DNA of 11,736 nt from JAEZKC01 sp046538945 (lineage in GTDB: Bacteria > Fibrobacterota > Chitinivibrionia > Chitinivibrionales > Chitinispirillaceae): positions 1 through 11,736 of the forward strand of contig JBKHHW010000091.1 of NCBI GenBank assembly GCA_046538945.1, in the 5' to 3' direction. The notes beneath the pieces were generated by a model. That model was not told the DNA's origin. It saw only the letters and a list, made by a program, of their open reading frames with translations, and made no database searches. This document shows positions 5,380 through 11,736 of the stretch, piece by piece. Both the position numbers and the translations under genes were made by a program. Within the stretch, counting starts at the first letter, position 1. Every line of letters starts with the position of its first letter.

Positions 5380-6480
5380 TCAGTCCACAACTACGATTTT
5401 GGCTTTGGGAAATCCGTTGAAATTGCAGGAACTGGCAACGGTGTAGGCACCCATGGATTCGAAAACCAGAATATCCCCGATTTCAAGAAGTGGCAAACTG
5501 ATATTTTCGTACAGCACATCGATGGAATCGCAGGTAGGCCCGGCCAAAACAGAGTTATACCGCTCGCCCGGTCTCCCCAGAAACATGGGGTAATCGGCGT
5601 GATCGAACATTTTCCCGGAGAAAGAGCCGTAGATTCCCTCATCGAGATAATACCACCAGGCCCCGTTCCTGAACGCACGCCCCATGACTTTGGTCGCAAG
5701 CGTCATCGAAGGACCGCTCAGAACCCTGCCCGGTTCAGCAATGACACGGTAATTTGAGAAGTAGCGGGAAAGGTAATCGATAATAGGCCGGCAGAAAGAA
5801 GCCATAGGCAGAACCGGGGTGAGATAGGAGATGGGGAACCCTCCTCCGATATCGATGATCTCGATTTCGATCCCGCTCAGGGCGGCTTTACTGCAAATAT
5901 CCCTGCAGTACTCAAGTGCTTCTATGTATTTAAGAGAGTTCTCATTTTGTGAACCGGCATGAAAAGATATGCCCTTCACATTGAGCCCGAGCCCATGGGC
6001 TTTCTCGATAAGGTCGTAGGTCTTTTCAGGCGACACCCCGAACTTGTGCGAAAGGTTGACCAGACAGCCCGGATTCTGAATGCTCATCCTGACCAGAATC
6101 TCCGCCTGGTCTTTGTAGGGAAGAAATTTCAGCAGCTCGTCCTCGTTATCGACCACGAAGAGTTTGATGCCGTAATCCAGCGCATACCGTATGTCACTGT
6201 CGCGCTTTATGGGATGGGTATGAAGGCAACGCTGGGCCGAAATACCGCAGCCCCGTATGATGTCTATTTCACCGTTTGAGCAGACGTCATAGCAGCAACC
6301 CTCTTTGTCCAGAATGGAAATGATCTCCGGCTGGGCATTGGACTTTACGGCATAGTACAGCGTAACCCCGGGCAAAGCTTCCGAAAGAGTTCTGTAGGTG
6401 TCCCGCACCCGGTTTTCGGAAAGAAACAGCACTGGCGTACCATGCTGGGCCACCAGTTCCTGGACCCGCTGAAAATCCAT
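5380..6480 (-). CDS. fold-type III PLP decarboxylase (ornithine/lysine/arginine type)
   Basis: This 366-aa enzyme has the alanine-racemase-like barrel plus beta domain of eukaryotic-type ornithine decarboxylase. It should make a diamine or agmatine for polyamine synthesis. Key features are the PLP lysine Lys46 in YYAVKSN, FHAGSQ (173-178, PLP-stacking His174), the phosphate-binding GGGFP (212-216) and AEPGR (248-252), the active-site Cys317 in GPTCDSIDVL with Asp318, and Tyr346 in GAYT. The segment DEGIYGSFSGKMFDH (280-294) matches the substrate-specificity region of ODC. By eye, Glu281 stands where mouse ODC has Asp332, so substrate preference is uncertain. It is shorter than mouse ODC (461 aa) but similar to bacterial forms. 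The ATG at 6480 has AGGAAGG about nine bases upstream. It lies 27 bases after speE and 52 before the second aminopropyltransferase. Diaminopimelate decarboxylase is less likely given the GPTCDS motif and operon. Confidence 0.9.
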   Translation of the reverse strand: MDFQRVQELVAQHGTPVLFLSENRVRDTYRTLSEALPGVTLYYAVKSNAQPEIISILDKEGCCYDVCSNGEIDIIRGCGISAQRCLHTHPIKRDSDIRYALDYGIKLFVVDNEDELLKFLPYKDQAEILVRMSIQNPGCLVNLSHKFGVSPEKTYDLIEKAHGLGLNVKGISFHAGSQNENSLKYIEALEYCRDICSKAALSGIEIEIIDIGGGFPISYLTPVLPMASFCRPIIDYLSRYFSNYRVIAEPGRVLSGPSMTLATKVMGRAFRNGAWWYYLDEGIYGSFSGKMFDHADYPMFLGRPGERYNSVLAGPTCDSIDVLYENISLPLLEIGDILVFESMGAYTVASSCNFNGFPKAKIVVVD

Positions 6481-6507
6481 ATAAAACCCTTCCTATCCAA
6501 ACAGGAT

Positions 6508-7467
6508 TCAGGCTATGAAATTGTCCGGAAAATCCGGTTTTGCATCTGTGATAATACGGACAGGCTGGGTCAAAATTTCATCTATGTAAGGAAAAGGCAC
6601 CTGCATGGACATATGCGTCTGAGCGTTGTACATTTTCAGATCCTCAAGGCTGTAGCGTTTCAACTTCCGCTCTATCTGAGGACTTTTGAACCTGGATATG
6701 TCCGTTTCATCTGAGGAGATGCTTATGGACCACAGCACTGCATACATCTGTATATATGTGTAAATAGGATTGACACTCTTGAACACTGAATTCAAAGTCT
6801 TCTGTATGCAGGAGAACGCGACCGGGCGCGCTACCGGAGATTCCGAGTGCATCACGAAAACACCCGACTTGGAACGGAACGACTTCTTCACCAGACGGAA
6901 GAATTCCTTTGTGTAGAGCATTTTAGAGGGCCCGAAGGGATCGGTCATATCCATTATGACCACATCGAATTCGCCCGGATGCTCCTTGGTGAACTGACGT
7001 CCATCCACCACATTCACACTCACCCTGGGATCATCGAAACTGCCGCCGTGCACCGAATCCAGATACTTCCGGGCAAACCTGATCACTCCCTCATCAAGCT
7101 CGGCCAGCTCCACCCTTTTCACGGTAGGATACTTGAGAACCTCCCGCAGTATCCCGCCATCCCCACCGCCTATCACCAGTATGTTCTCCGGCTTGGGGTG
7201 ACAGCAAAGAGCCGGATGCACCATCGGCTCATGATACATGAAATCGTTCTTCTCGGCCACCTGGGTAATACCATCCAGAAGCAGCACTTTTCCGAACTCG
7301 TCCGTGTCAACCAGTTCAATCTTCTGATACTTTGTCTTCTCCTTGCGGAGGCTCTTTTTGATGGAGTAGTAGTAGCCGAAATGGGGATTCAGCCCCTCGG
7401 TAAACACCCGTTTTCTGTTGATAACTGTCATTTCACGTTTCCCGATCATAAAAGTTTCTGCATTCAA
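6508..7467 (-). CDS. speE: polyamine aminopropyltransferase (spermidine synthase)
   Basis: This 319-aa spermidine-synthase-family enzyme transfers aminopropyl from decarboxylated AdoMet to a diamine acceptor. Visible are the N-terminal beta domain with FTEGLNPHFGYYYSI, YQKIELVDTDEFGKVLLLDG (47-66), the MYHEPMVHPAL block (77-87), the nucleotide loop VIGGGDGG (98-105), Glu123/Asp125 in AELDE, VVDGRQF (153-159), and the catalytic MDMTDPFGP with Asp173 and Asp176. The acceptor loop YIQMYAVLWSISISSD differs from the common PTYPGGxWSF. The start is uncertain. The ATG at 7467 (AGGA nine bases upstream) overlaps speD by 35 bases; an in-frame ATG at 7431 would lie one base after the speD stop (TGAAATG), an arrangement suiting translational coupling. 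Second in the operon, it follows speD directly, the usual functional partnership. The acceptor is most likely putrescine, by inference. Confidence 0.92.
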   Translation of the reverse strand: MNAETFMIGKREMTVINRKRVFTEGLNPHFGYYYSIKKSLRKEKTKYQKIELVDTDEFGKVLLLDGITQVAEKNDFMYHEPMVHPALCCHPKPENILVIGGGDGGILREVLKYPTVKRVELAELDEGVIRFARKYLDSVHGGSFDDPRVSVNVVDGRQFTKEHPGEFDVVIMDMTDPFGPSKMLYTKEFFRLVKKSFRSKSGVFVMHSESPVARPVAFSCIQKTLNSVFKSVNPIYTYIQMYAVLWSISISSDETDISRFKSPQIERKLKRYSLEDLKMYNAQTHMSMQVPFPYIDEILTQPVRIITDAKPDFPDNFIA

Positions 7468-8224
7468 AGATTTCCTGCATCTCTTTTCTGAGTAAAGAGC
7501 GGACTTTGGTTTTTTCCGCCTTGGTCATCTTTTCGCTTTCCGGGCCGAAAAGATAATTATCCAGTTTCAGATTCTTAAGCATCATCTTGGAGTGGAATAT
7601 GTTGTCCGAAACGATGTTGATGTCGTAGGCGGTATAGTGGTCAAGGATCTCATCGGATATATAATCCTGAATGGAGGTGATGTCGTGATCGATATAGATT
7701 TTGCGGCCCTTCACATCGCGGGTAAAACCACGTACACGGTAGTCCATGAGCACGATATCGGAATCGAAGCTGTCGATGAGATAATCAAGTGCCTTGAGGG
7801 GTGAAATGGTTCCGCAGGTGGAGACATCGATATCAACCCTGAATGTGGCGATACCGTTGGCGGTGTTGTTTTCAGGGTATGTATGAGCCGCAATGTGACT
7901 CTTATCCAGATGTGCCAGGACAGTGTTCTCGTCATTTTCCCGGGGATAGTGCCCCTCATTAATCAGAATGGTGACACTTGCTCCCCTGGGATCGTAGTCC
8001 TGGGTCGAAATGTTCACAATCTTGGCCTCAATTATGTTTGTCACCTCCTCCAGTATGCTTCTGAGCTTGGCGGAGTTGTACATCTCATCGATATACTCCA
8101 GATAATCGATCTGTGAGGCCTTGGAACGAGCGTAGCAGACATCATAAATATTGAAACTGAGAGACTTGGTAAGATTGTTAAAGCCCTGAAGTTTGATTTT
8201 TCTTCCACGACAACGGTTAATCAC
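7433..8224 (-). CDS. speD: S-adenosylmethionine decarboxylase proenzyme
   Basis: This pyruvoyl enzyme makes decarboxylated AdoMet, the aminopropyl donor used by both SpeE-like enzymes downstream. The 263-aa proenzyme closely follows the long E. coli-type SpeD throughout. It has KLQGFNNLTKSLSF near the N-terminus, DYDPRGASVTIL (76-87), the self-cleavage site HLDK-SHI where Ser109 becomes the pyruvoyl group, HTYPE (114-118), DVSTCGTISPLKALDYLI with catalytic Cys137, and DYRVRGFTRD. Residue 112 is Ala where E. coli has Val, and residue 111 keeps the Ile-type context. The GTG at 8224 is preferred because GGGAGGG lies nine bases upstream and the resulting length matches E. coli (264 aa); an ATG at 8242 lacks a ribosome binding site. 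It is the first gene of the polyamine operon, separated from the upstream response regulator gene by a terminator-like hairpin and a second hairpin. Confidence 0.96.
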   Translation of the reverse strand: MINRCRGRKIKLQGFNNLTKSLSFNIYDVCYARSKASQIDYLEYIDEMYNSAKLRSILEEVTNIIEAKIVNISTQDYDPRGASVTILINEGHYPRENDENTVLAHLDKSHIAAHTYPENNTANGIATFRVDIDVSTCGTISPLKALDYLIDSFDSDIVLMDYRVRGFTRDVKGRKIYIDHDITSIQDYISDEILDHYTAYDINIVSDNIFHSKMMLKNLKLDNYLFGPESEKMTKAEKTKVRSLLRKEMQEIFECRNFYDRET

Positions 8225-8260
8225 GTACTTGAACCCTCCCATACAGGTTGAGGATAACAG

Positions 8261-8281
8261 GCTGGTTTACCTGAAACCAGC
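8261..8281 (-). promoter_or_regulatory. hairpin in the speD leader
   Basis: GCTGGTTT and AAACCAGC form a perfect 8-bp stem around a 5-base loop (ACCTG). It lies about 37 bases before the chosen speD GTG and 20 before the alternative ATG. It has no T tract, so it is not a terminator. It could be an RNA structure affecting speD translation or a protein-binding dyad; neither is shown. Confidence 0.4.
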
Positions 8282-8332
8282 TGATTACGGTTTTAGTTCA
8301 CCTGTAGTAACTTCTAATTCGATTCAATCAGA

Positions 8333-8364
8333 GGAAAAGCTGAAGATTCAAGGCCGGCTTCAGC
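8333..8364 (-). terminator. probable terminator between the two-component operon and speD
   Basis: On the minus strand GCTGAAG, a 12-base loop and CTTCAGC are followed by TTTTCC, beginning nine bases after the response regulator stop. The stem is 7 bp and the T tract only four, so strength is modest. A mirrored run of T before the stem would let it act on the other strand too. Confidence 0.5.
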
Positions 8365-8372
8365 AAAACAGG

Positions 8373-9269
8373 TTAAAGTTCATTTATGTACAAAGGTTTG
8401 TACCCACGATACTTGCCCGAAAAATAATTCATGACGATGATCTCTGTCTTTTTATTCCGCTCGATGTTAATCACCATCCGATCGGCGAACAGACGGCTCA
8501 TGTGAAGACCCCGTCCGGAATCATCCAGAAGCCCCTCACCGGTTATCTGACGCTCCAGCTTATGAAGAATTGTTTCTTTTGTCAAACGCCCCTGAAGATC
8601 GATCACCGCTATCCCGTATTTCTCCGAATCATACCCGCATTCGATATGTATGTATTCATCCGGTTCAAGCTCCACCTGAGTGAACTCGGGATACTTTTCC
8701 GTACCGTCGGCATTTCTGGGAGCGTGATAGATGGCATTGGTAAGCACCTCATCGAGTATGAGCTTGGTGTCACCTGAGGATCCGAACTTCTCCTCCACCT
8801 CCTGCACGATCTTTTCCCTAACCTCATGGGCCTGCGCTGATGATCTGATGATATCGCGGCGGAAAATCGCTCCTCCCGAACCCAGATACTTTTCGAGTCC
8901 GAAAATCTCACCACTCAGAAGACCATGTATGATCTGCCCCATTTCCCCGAAATTGAAAGGGACCGTTTTGGGAATAATGCTGCAGATCGGATTGTCCTGT
9001 GATAATTTGATATAGTCATCTGTATTGTATGCGGTGATCAGAGCAGTTCGGGTTTTGGGAAAACGCCTGCGGATTTCTCTCAGAAGCTCCGGTCCGCTCA
9101 TGCCCGGCATATTAATGTCCGACACTACCAGATCAAAGGAGTGATCTTTCAACAGCTCCAGTGCAGCGGAAGCATTCTCGGCAGTGTGTACCTGGTAGCG
9201 GCTTTCAAAGAAATCAAGAAGCATCGTCCTGATCGAAACCTCGTCATCAACAAACAATACCTTGTACAT
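8373..9269 (-). CDS. response regulator with RsbW-like ATPase output domain
   Basis: This 298-aa protein has an N-terminal receiver domain (1-118): acidic pair Asp8/Asp9 in LFVDDE, phosphoacceptor Asp51 in VVSDINMPG, Thr79 in ALITAY, and Lys101 in IIPKTVPF. The C-terminal part (about 140-285) resembles HATPase_c_2 / RsbW-type serine kinase anti-sigma factors. It has helix HEVREKIVQEVEEKFG, N-box LILDEVLTNAIYHA (171-183, Glu174 and Asn178), AVIDLQGRL (221-229) as a G1-like segment, and GLLDDSGRGLHMSRLFAD (246-263) as the G2 lid. There is no helix-turn-helix, so output is probably protein-protein (partner switching) or kinase-like, not direct DNA binding. It starts 6 bases after the histidine kinase stop, with GGAG and AGGAAG upstream inside the kinase gene's end, so the two form one operon. 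No anti-anti-sigma partner is in view. Confidence 0.9.
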   Translation of the reverse strand: MYKVLFVDDEVSIRTMLLDFFESRYQVHTAENASAALELLKDHSFDLVVSDINMPGMSGPELLREIRRRFPKTRTALITAYNTDDYIKLSQDNPICSIIPKTVPFNFGEMGQIIHGLLSGEIFGLEKYLGSGGAIFRRDIIRSSAQAHEVREKIVQEVEEKFGSSGDTKLILDEVLTNAIYHAPRNADGTEKYPEFTQVELEPDEYIHIECGYDSEKYGIAVIDLQGRLTKETILHKLERQITGEGLLDDSGRGLHMSRLFADRMVINIERNKKTEIIVMNYFSGKYRGYKPLYINEL

Positions 9270-9275
9270 TGCTTC

Positions 9276-10421
9276 CTACTCCAAATCCTTCATCAGAGAT
9301 GGTTGTTCAAAAGGCAGCTGAACAGAGAATATAGTCCTTTCGCCAGCACTTTCGAAGAAAATCTTTCCGCCATGTTCTTCAATTATCTTGTGACAGACGC
9401 TCAATCCCAATCCGGTACCCTGCCCGGGCGGACGAGTGGAGAAGAAGGGATCGAATATTTTTGACCTTATATCCTGTGCGATACCCACTCCGTTGTCGGC
9501 AACCGAGATCAGCAGGTCTCTTCCGGTTTTAAAAGTGGAGACGACGATTTCCCCCGCATAATCCCTGCCCTCTCTTTCACACTGCTCACCTTTTTCCTGA
9601 ACCGATTTGATCGCATTTGCAACCACATTGATCACGACCTGCTCGATTTTGGCGGGACTGCACTTGAGCGGCGGGATCTGTTCATCAAAACGGAACTCTT
9701 TTCTGACAAGACACTTCCCGTCATCAATGTGTACCGCCTTGACCGAGGAGGTCACAAGCTGATTAACATCCACGAACACTTTCTGGGATTTGTGCTTGCG
9801 CGAGAGGTGAAGAAGATCCTTCATGATCACGGTTGCCCGCCGCGCACACTCCAGAATAGTCGTCACCCGGTCGACCCCCTTTTCGTTAAGGCCGTATTTC
9901 GAAGGCATCTGGAGCATATTGTATGCGGTTCCGGAGATTCCGGAAAGAGGATTGTTCATCTCGTGAGCTATACCTGCAGTCATGATTCCTATACTGGCAA
10001 GCTTCTCACTGCGGATAAGCTGCTCGAGCATCTTTTTCTCCTCGGTCAGTTCCCTCATGCACTCTATAACCTGAACTACTTTTCCGGAATCATCGCATAC
10101 AGGATAGGTGCTGGTCTCGAAGAACAACTCGCTGTCACCAAAGCAGCAGTTCATCTGTACCTTCGACGGATCCCCACTTTCAAAAGTATGCCGGGCAGGG
10201 CATTGTTCACACCGTTTTTCTCTTTTCCAGAAAACCTTCCAGCACTCTTTTCCCAATATGGACAGAATATCCTGCTTCACTATGCGGGCAAAACGGAGAT
10301 TCGCCCTGACAATGCGGTAATCCGAATCAACTATGCAGATAAGATCGGAAATGGAATCAAACACCGTCTCCAGCTGCTTTTTACTCAAGCGAATCTGTGT
10401 GTTTACATCTTCAGAGTGCAT
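9276..10421 (-). CDS. PAS-domain sensor histidine kinase
   Basis: This 381-aa kinase should phosphorylate the response regulator encoded just downstream. There are no membrane segments, so it is cytosolic. A PAS domain spans about 15-125 (LETVFDSISDLICIVDSDYRI). It contains Cys60, the pair Cys71-x2-Cys74 (CEQCPARHTFESGD), and Cys92/93, a pattern known from many PAS sensors. After a linker helix come the H-box GIAHEMNNPLSG with phospho-His153, the N-box QVVINVVANAI (Asn269), G1 ADNGVGI (308-314), the F-box IFDPFFSTRPPG (322-333) and G2 GTGLGLSV (335-342), typical of the HPK4/NtrB-like class. Only a weak ribosome binding site (GGAAA) precedes the ATG, which directly follows the TAA of a 30-codon frame. 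The signal is unknown; the Cys cluster hints at redox, metal or cofactor sensing. Confidence 0.95.
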   Translation of the reverse strand: MHSEDVNTQIRLSKKQLETVFDSISDLICIVDSDYRIVRANLRFARIVKQDILSILGKECWKVFWKREKRCEQCPARHTFESGDPSKVQMNCCFGDSELFFETSTYPVCDDSGKVVQVIECMRELTEEKKMLEQLIRSEKLASIGIMTAGIAHEMNNPLSGISGTAYNMLQMPSKYGLNEKGVDRVTTILECARRATVIMKDLLHLSRKHKSQKVFVDVNQLVTSSVKAVHIDDGKCLVRKEFRFDEQIPPLKCSPAKIEQVVINVVANAIKSVQEKGEQCEREGRDYAGEIVVSTFKTGRDLLISVADNGVGIAQDIRSKIFDPFFSTRPPGQGTGLGLSVCHKIIEEHGGKIFFESAGERTIFSVQLPFEQPSLMKDLE

Positions 10422-10514
10422 TTAACATTTCCAAAAACAGGGAGGTAGCAGACTGCAGTCACCTTCTGGTTGGTGAGTATGACGAAATCCCTCGTGACAA
10501 TTCAGATTCATCAT
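10422..10514 (-). CDS. doubtful 30-aa Cys/His-rich leader frame before the kinase
   Basis: The frame begins with ATGATG at 10514 and its TAA directly abuts the kinase ATG. The peptide has four Cys and three His (beginning MMNLNCHEGFRHTH, ending PPCFWKC). No good ribosome binding site is seen and all three minus-strand frames are open over much of this stretch, so this may be chance. If real, it could couple translation of the kinase. Confidence 0.15.
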   Translation of the reverse strand: MMNLNCHEGFRHTHQPEGDCSLLPPCFWKC

Positions 10515-10552
10515 GACCCCGGTTTGCTTTCTCCTGATCACAAGCCAGCATA

Positions 10553-10768
10553 TCAGTAAAGCATACCGACAATAAAATTGAGTAGTTTCTGGGTAAAAGG
10601 AATGAACACATTCCCCATTCCCATTAGAATGAGTATGATTTCAAGGGTGAAAATTATTCCAGCCAGCAGGAGAAGATGGGTAAACAGAAAAACAATTTCA
10701 CCACGGACACTTCTGTTCCGTTTGCTGATCATCAGCCTCTTACCGATTCGAAGCAGAAAATGCCCCAT
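10553..10768 (-). CDS. small membrane protein, 71 aa, unknown function
   Basis: I recognise no family. A basic N-terminus (MGHFLLRIGKRLMISKRNRS) is followed by one long or two short hydrophobic segments, about residues 25-50 (VFLFTHLLLLAGIIFTLEII) and 54-71 (VFIPFTQKLLNFIVGMLY). A small inner-membrane protein with its N-terminus in the cytoplasm is likely. The ATG lies two bases after the TAG of the exported protein gene upstream, so the pair is probably translated from one mRNA by coupling; there is no strong ribosome binding site. The next gene, the histidine kinase, begins 131 bases later. Partnership with the exported protein is inferred from this tight spacing only. Confidence 0.65.
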   Translation of the reverse strand: MGHFLLRIGKRLMISKRNRSVRGEIVFLFTHLLLLAGIIFTLEIILILMGMGNVFIPFTQKLLNFIVGMLY

Positions 10769-10770
10769 AT

Positions 10771-11688
10771 CTACCGCTGATACACCCTGTGAGTCAGGAA
10801 CGCAGAATCGCCCTTTTTCAACCGGCCTTTATACAGTTTCAGTATAACAAGCGTAGAGGCTTTAGGTGTCACGTTCGATACCAGACCAACCAGCAATTCC
10901 TCACTCAAAGAATCGTCTTTCTGCTTTTCGAAAACCTCGAAATGATCACCCAGCTTCACACCATCATCCGATCCCTTATCGATTATAAAGGACTGATGAA
11001 GATACGGTGCCACAGTCTTCTCCACCCTCATGACTACACTGGCCTGAAGATTGTTTTCAGGTACAACCAGGGAATCTAGGTATATCGGATCAAATGAAAC
11101 TGTCGGCGCAATCCGCTCCCCGCCTTTGATCAGATCCCACATCTGCACGACACTGACTATCAGCCGCTTTCCGCTGTGCCCCTCCACGACTGCCATCCCG
11201 GTACGCTTCACCAGATTAGCTGTTTTGCCTTTGAATGATACCAGCTTAATCTGTTTAAGAATATCCACCGTATCACCCAGTTTGTAGTCTGCATTTCCCA
11301 CAGGCCTGACAGAAATTTTTTCATGAAGCTGATAGGCTGCTTTGCCATCGGACTTGTCCACTATCCCGTTGCCCGGAAGAACGTACCCTTTGGAATCCTT
11401 CTCAGTCCACAGGAATGCCGATGATGCCAGCAGCTCCGAAGAGATCGAGATGTCCCTCTCGAGCGTATAAGCACCGGACTGCCCGACGCTGTCATGAAAC
11501 TCGGAGGTGGCGGATGTCGCCGTCTCAGCCGCACCTGGATTCTGGGTGCCCGTGTCTGCACCAACGGTTTCGTCTTCAAAACTGCTACCCCACTCCTGAG
11601 CCATTGCTGACCACGCCACAAAAGTCGAGAGTGCAGCAGCCGCAGAAACCTGCTTGATCGTTTTTCTGATAGTTAGTTTTTTCATCAT
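10771..11688 (-). CDS. exported protein with two related beta-rich repeats
   Basis: The 305-aa product has a Sec signal peptide: basic MMKKLTIRKTIK, hydrophobic core about 13-28, and a probable signal peptidase I site after AMA (residue 30). A Gly/Ala/Thr-rich, probably flexible linker follows (about 33-72). The folded part starts with an amphipathic stretch (YTLERDISISSELLASSAFL) and then a region containing GYVLPGNGIVD. Two beta-rich segments seem related: 137-194 (LGDTVDIL, GMAVVEG, DLIKGGERI) and 246-298 (LGDHFEVF, GLVSNVT, GRLKKGDSAFL), each running LGD-x-beta-beta-G-beta-KxGD/ERI. This recalls FlgT-C-like or LysM-associated cell-envelope proteins, but no family is certain. A periplasmic or outer-membrane-associated role is inferred. 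The start has no ribosome binding site and a sigma-70 promoter lies only 7 bases upstream of the ATG. Membrane protein 71 aa follows directly. Confidence 0.85.
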   Translation of the reverse strand: MMKKLTIRKTIKQVSAAAALSTFVAWSAMAQEWGSSFEDETVGADTGTQNPGAAETATSATSEFHDSVGQSGAYTLERDISISSELLASSAFLWTEKDSKGYVLPGNGIVDKSDGKAAYQLHEKISVRPVGNADYKLGDTVDILKQIKLVSFKGKTANLVKRTGMAVVEGHSGKRLIVSVVQMWDLIKGGERIAPTVSFDPIYLDSLVVPENNLQASVVMRVEKTVAPYLHQSFIIDKGSDDGVKLGDHFEVFEKQKDDSLSEELLVGLVSNVTPKASTLVILKLYKGRLKKGDSAFLTHRVYQR

Positions 11689-11695
11689 GATTTAT

Positions 11696-11724
11696 ATAAT
11701 ACTCTATTATTTCAGCAGTGTCAA
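11696..11724 (-). promoter_or_regulatory. near-consensus sigma-70 promoter, leaderless start
   Basis: On the minus strand a perfect -35 TTGACA (11719-11724), a 17-base spacer and a -10 TATTAT (11696-11701, five of six) lie directly before the exported protein gene. Only 7 bases separate the -10 from its ATG (11688), so transcription should begin at or within a base or two of the start codon. Confidence 0.75.
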
Positions 11725-11736
11725 TATCCCGTTATC

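Noticed and set aside
10422..10552. Sigma-70 promoter for the histidine kinase (TTGTCA around 10495 on the minus strand).
   Set aside because: No acceptable -10 sequence occurs at 16-18 bases from it.

Overview
The window looks like chromosomal DNA of a free-living Gram-negative-type bacterium of moderate GC content. The evidence is an exported protein with a Sec signal peptide, a PAS histidine kinase, strong GGAGG ribosome binding sites, and two or three sigma-54-like promoters. No rRNA, tRNA, IS element, phage gene or CRISPR array was seen, so the lineage is open. A Fibrobacterota/FCB-like or deltaproteobacterial-grade organism would fit, but this is only an impression. Ten larger protein genes are supported, plus one convincing and several doubtful very short ones. 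All but one are on the minus strand.

Left end (1-3070): a heptamer tandem repeat runs off the window edge and is followed by a stretch of dispersed-repeat type. Next comes gpmA (2,3-bisphosphoglycerate-dependent phosphoglycerate mutase, minus). It diverges from an SDR oxidoreductase of the YghA/general-stress-protein-39 type (plus). Their shared upstream region holds two back-to-back sigma-54-like promoters, and the one facing gpmA is nearly perfect. A triple-BON-domain protein (minus) converges on the SDR gene and also has a sigma-54-like promoter. A strong hairpin terminator follows at 3035-3069.

Middle (3091-8364): a membrane-anchored, Arg/Asn-rich, probably disordered protein of unknown function comes first. 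Beyond a gene-poor gap lies a polyamine biosynthesis operon, transcribed right to left: speD (AdoMet decarboxylase, E. coli class), speE (aminopropyltransferase), a fold-type III ornithine/lysine/arginine-type decarboxylase, and a second, divergent SpeE-like aminopropyltransferase. Two overlapping very short reading frames follow (38 and 55 aa), the second a probable single-pass membrane protein. Together the enzymes would make a diamine, decarboxylated AdoMet and spermidine. The second aminopropyltransferase and a Glu at a specificity position of the decarboxylase suggest that the final product or the route may not be plain putrescine to spermidine.

Right end (8373-11736): a two-gene signalling operon encodes a PAS histidine kinase with a Cys-x2-Cys motif and a response regulator whose output is an RsbW-like ATPase domain rather than a DNA-binding domain. 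Upstream of it sits a pair made of an exported protein with two related beta-rich repeats and a 71-aa membrane protein. The exported protein gene has a near-consensus sigma-70 promoter placed so close to its ATG that its mRNA is probably leaderless.
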